Positions 62,456-64,000 of a stretch of 64,000 nt of DNA are shown here, in pieces (position 1 is the first letter of the stretch; every line of letters starts with the position of its first letter). Source of the DNA: Gehongia tenuis (lineage in GTDB: Bacteria > Bacillota > Clostridia > Christensenellales > NSJ-53); assembly GCF_014384795.1 (NCBI RefSeq), contig NZ_JACRSR010000001.1:682001-746000 (forward strand), read 5' to 3'. The notes beneath the pieces were generated by a model. That model saw only the letters and a program-made list of their open reading frames with translations. It searched no databases and had not been told where the DNA came from. The translations under genes and the position numbers were made by a program.

Positions 62456-64000
62456 CTAGCGGGCGTGCCGTTTCACGGCGAGAAGGGTGAACGCGCCCAG
62501 AACCAAAACTGCAAACAGCACACCGAAAAGGGCCTCGTCCGAACGGCCGGTGCTGGGGATATCCGTAACCGCGGCGGGCGTGGCGCCTGGCGCCGGACTG
62601 GCCGTGGGCGCGGGCGCCAGGGTGCTCCCGGGCGTGGAACCCGGCGAAGGGGTTCCGGCGGAAGGCGTGGGCACGGCGGCCGGCTTAACGGTGACGGTTA
62701 CTCTGGCGGTGACGGGATTGTAAAGGGTGGTGGCCGGTTTGGTGGCGGTGATCTCCGCGCTTCCCGGTCCGACAAGCGTTACCCTGCCCGTGGAGTCTAC
62801 CGTGGCTACGGCGGGATTGGAACTGGAAAACTCCGTTGCAATGCTGTCCAATCCGCCAATCACCTCAAGGGTGAAGGGCGCATCGCCCATCGTCTTTTCC
62901 GGTACGGCCGAGATGGTGAGCGGGGGCTGGTCCTGCAGCGTGGTATCCGTCATGTCCCCGGAAGTGTAGATGGGATAAACCACGGCATTATCCGGCTTTG
63001 GGCTGTCCCCCCAAAAGTTGTTGGAGAGATTGGCTCCGTCCGCATTCACCGTAACGGCGGCGGCGGAAAGATCGCAGTTTTGGATGGAAGCGCCCGTATG
63101 GGTGATCTTGACGCTGCCCTCGATGCCGCCCTTGTTGCCGTCAATGGTGAGCGCCTTGTCGATAACAAGTTCGTTATTCAGCGGGCAGGTGCCCTGAAGC
63201 ACCAGCGTATCGCCGTCGCCGGCCTGATTTACGGCAACTTCAAGATGGGTGAATACATTTACGGCTTGGCTGTTCTCGTCCTTGAGCAAAATGGCGGCGC
63301 CGGCATTCTGCTGGAGCCGGGTGGTTTCCGAGAGGATGATTTCATTGCCCGCGCTGCTGTCACCGAAAAAGAAGGCGGGGGTGGTGTCCACGGTTCCCAC
63401 CACCAGGGTGCCCTTCAGGTCAGCGCTGTTATTGCCGGCCCCGTTATTGAGCGTGACGACCCCCTGAAGATTAGCGTTTCCCTTGGCGGTGATGGTGGAT
63501 GCCGCATCCATATTGAGGTCACAGCCGGACACGCCCTCCAATACGATGGTGGAGAAGCCGTTGGAAGAACCGAATCCATGGGGGCACTCTCCGTTCAGCG
63601 TGGACCGCGTCAGATTGACGGTGGTGTTGTGGGCTGAACCGGCCGCATTGGTTTTGAGATAAATTGCGGCCCAGCCAATGAGCGTGCTGTCCGTCACATT
63701 GATAACGGCGTTTTCCGCCCAGCTGGTGATGGCATAATACTTGGGCGCGGTCACCTTGCTCCCGTTGACCACGTTCAGCGTTATGCCGGCAGCAAGAGGA
63801 TGGAGCGTGATGGCCTGAGCCGTATCGGGATACGCGCCGTTGGGCGCGGATACGGTGGTGTTGTCCAATGTGATAACGGCGTTCGGCACATTGGTCCAAA
63901 GACCATGGAGGTTGCCGTACTGGGTGATGGTGGAATTCCGGAAGGTGACCTGCTGGCCGCTGGTGCCCGCAATTCGGACGATGGAGGTCTGGGTGCTGGA
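62456..64000 (-). CDS. Wall-anchored beta-helix/Ig-like surface protein (5' end outside window)
   Basis: At least 514 residues; the frame stays open to base 64000, so the N-terminus is missing. The visible part is a right-handed parallel beta-helix of repeated Asn/Thr/Val strands (STITQYGNLHGLWT; ITLDNTTVSAPNGAYP). Next come a bacterial Ig-like domain (EFSSSNPAVATVDSTGRVTL, VGPGSAEITATKPATT) and a Pro/Thr/Ser-rich spacer. It ends with IPSTG (62546-62560), a hydrophobic helix and the tail KRHAR. This is a sortase signal with Ile in place of Leu. It is likely an adhesin or polysaccharide-binding surface protein. Confidence 0.85.
   Translation of the reverse strand, partial: SSTQTSIVRIAGTSGQQVTFRNSTITQYGNLHGLWTNVPNAVITLDNTTVSAPNGAYPDTAQAITLHPLAAGITLNVVNGSKVTAPKYYAITSWAENAVINVTDSTLIGWAAIYLKTNAAGSAHNTTVNLTRSTLNGECPHGFGSSNGFSTIVLEGVSGCDLNMDAASTITAKGNANLQGVVTLNNGAGNNSADLKGTLVVGTVDTTPAFFFGDSSAGNEIILSETTRLQQNAGAAILLKDENSQAVNVFTHLEVAVNQAGDGDTLVLQGTCPLNNELVIDKALTIDGNKGGIEGSVKITHTGASIQNCDLSAAAVTVNADGANLSNNFWGDSPKPDNAVVYPIYTSGDMTDTTLQDQPPLTISAVPEKTMGDAPFTLEVIGGLDSIATEFSSSNPAVATVDSTGRVTLVGPGSAEITATKPATTLYNPVTARVTVTVKPAAVPTPSAGTPSPGSTPGSTLAPAPTASPAPGATPAAVTDIPSTGRSDEALFGVLFAVLVLGAFTLLAVKRHAR

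Overview
The window is a gene-dense, GC-rich stretch of a Bacillota (Firmicutes) chromosome, most likely a Clostridia-type anaerobe. The evidence is the long conserved block lepA-hemW-hrcA-grpE-dnaK-dnaJ-prmA-rsmE-mtaB ... era-recO ... dnaG-rpoD-trmK, the sporulation genes yqfC and yqfD, HrcA/CIRCE and CtsR-type heat-shock control, a PgpH-type c-di-AMP phosphodiesterase, pyruvate phosphate dikinase, strong AGGAGG ribosome sites, frequent TTG starts and a sortase-type wall anchor. The sequence alone does not fix the genus.

Layout. 1-3000: lepA and hemW. 3001-10900: a consensus promoter with a perfect CIRCE operator drives hrcA-grpE-dnaK-dnaJ, followed by prmA, rsmE and mtaB. 10900-19400: HIT protein, rpsU, yqfC, yqfD, phoH, pgpH, ybeY, cdd, era, a 39-residue YqzL-like ORF and recO. 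19400-29300: ppdK, dgt, dnaG, rpoD, trmK, a Nif3-like gene, a coiled-coil zinc-ribbon protein and the RNase P RNA gene. 29300-33030: clpB behind a consensus promoter with a CtsR-like operator, then gpsA.

33000-55200 is more accessory. A divergent MATE/AraC pair precedes an approximately 2,800-residue cyclic beta-1,2-glucan synthase-like protein. A YgiQ radical SAM gene is then translationally coupled to glpP. Next comes a glycerol-3-phosphate oxidation operon (two FAD proteins and a DUF1667 protein) whose leader holds a strong terminator, the expected GlpP target. After that come a TGS/ThrRS-like nucleoside kinase, a nitrilase-family amidase, and a second divergent AraC/MATE pair with a hexapeptide-repeat acetyltransferase.

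55200-64000: a PrcB-like lipoprotein, a class II aldolase, a tiny Ser/Thr/Pro-rich lipoprotein beside lgt, pncB, a DivIVA-like coiled coil, a flavodoxin lipoprotein preceded by a 48-residue DUF3737-like remnant, a divergent LysR regulator, and a wall-anchored beta-helix/Ig protein running off the right edge.

No tRNA, transposase, CRISPR array or phage gene was seen. The two longest stretches without a conventional gene are 28929-29420 (rnpB plus the clpB promoter) and 61197-61519 (the small remnant ORF and divergent promoters).
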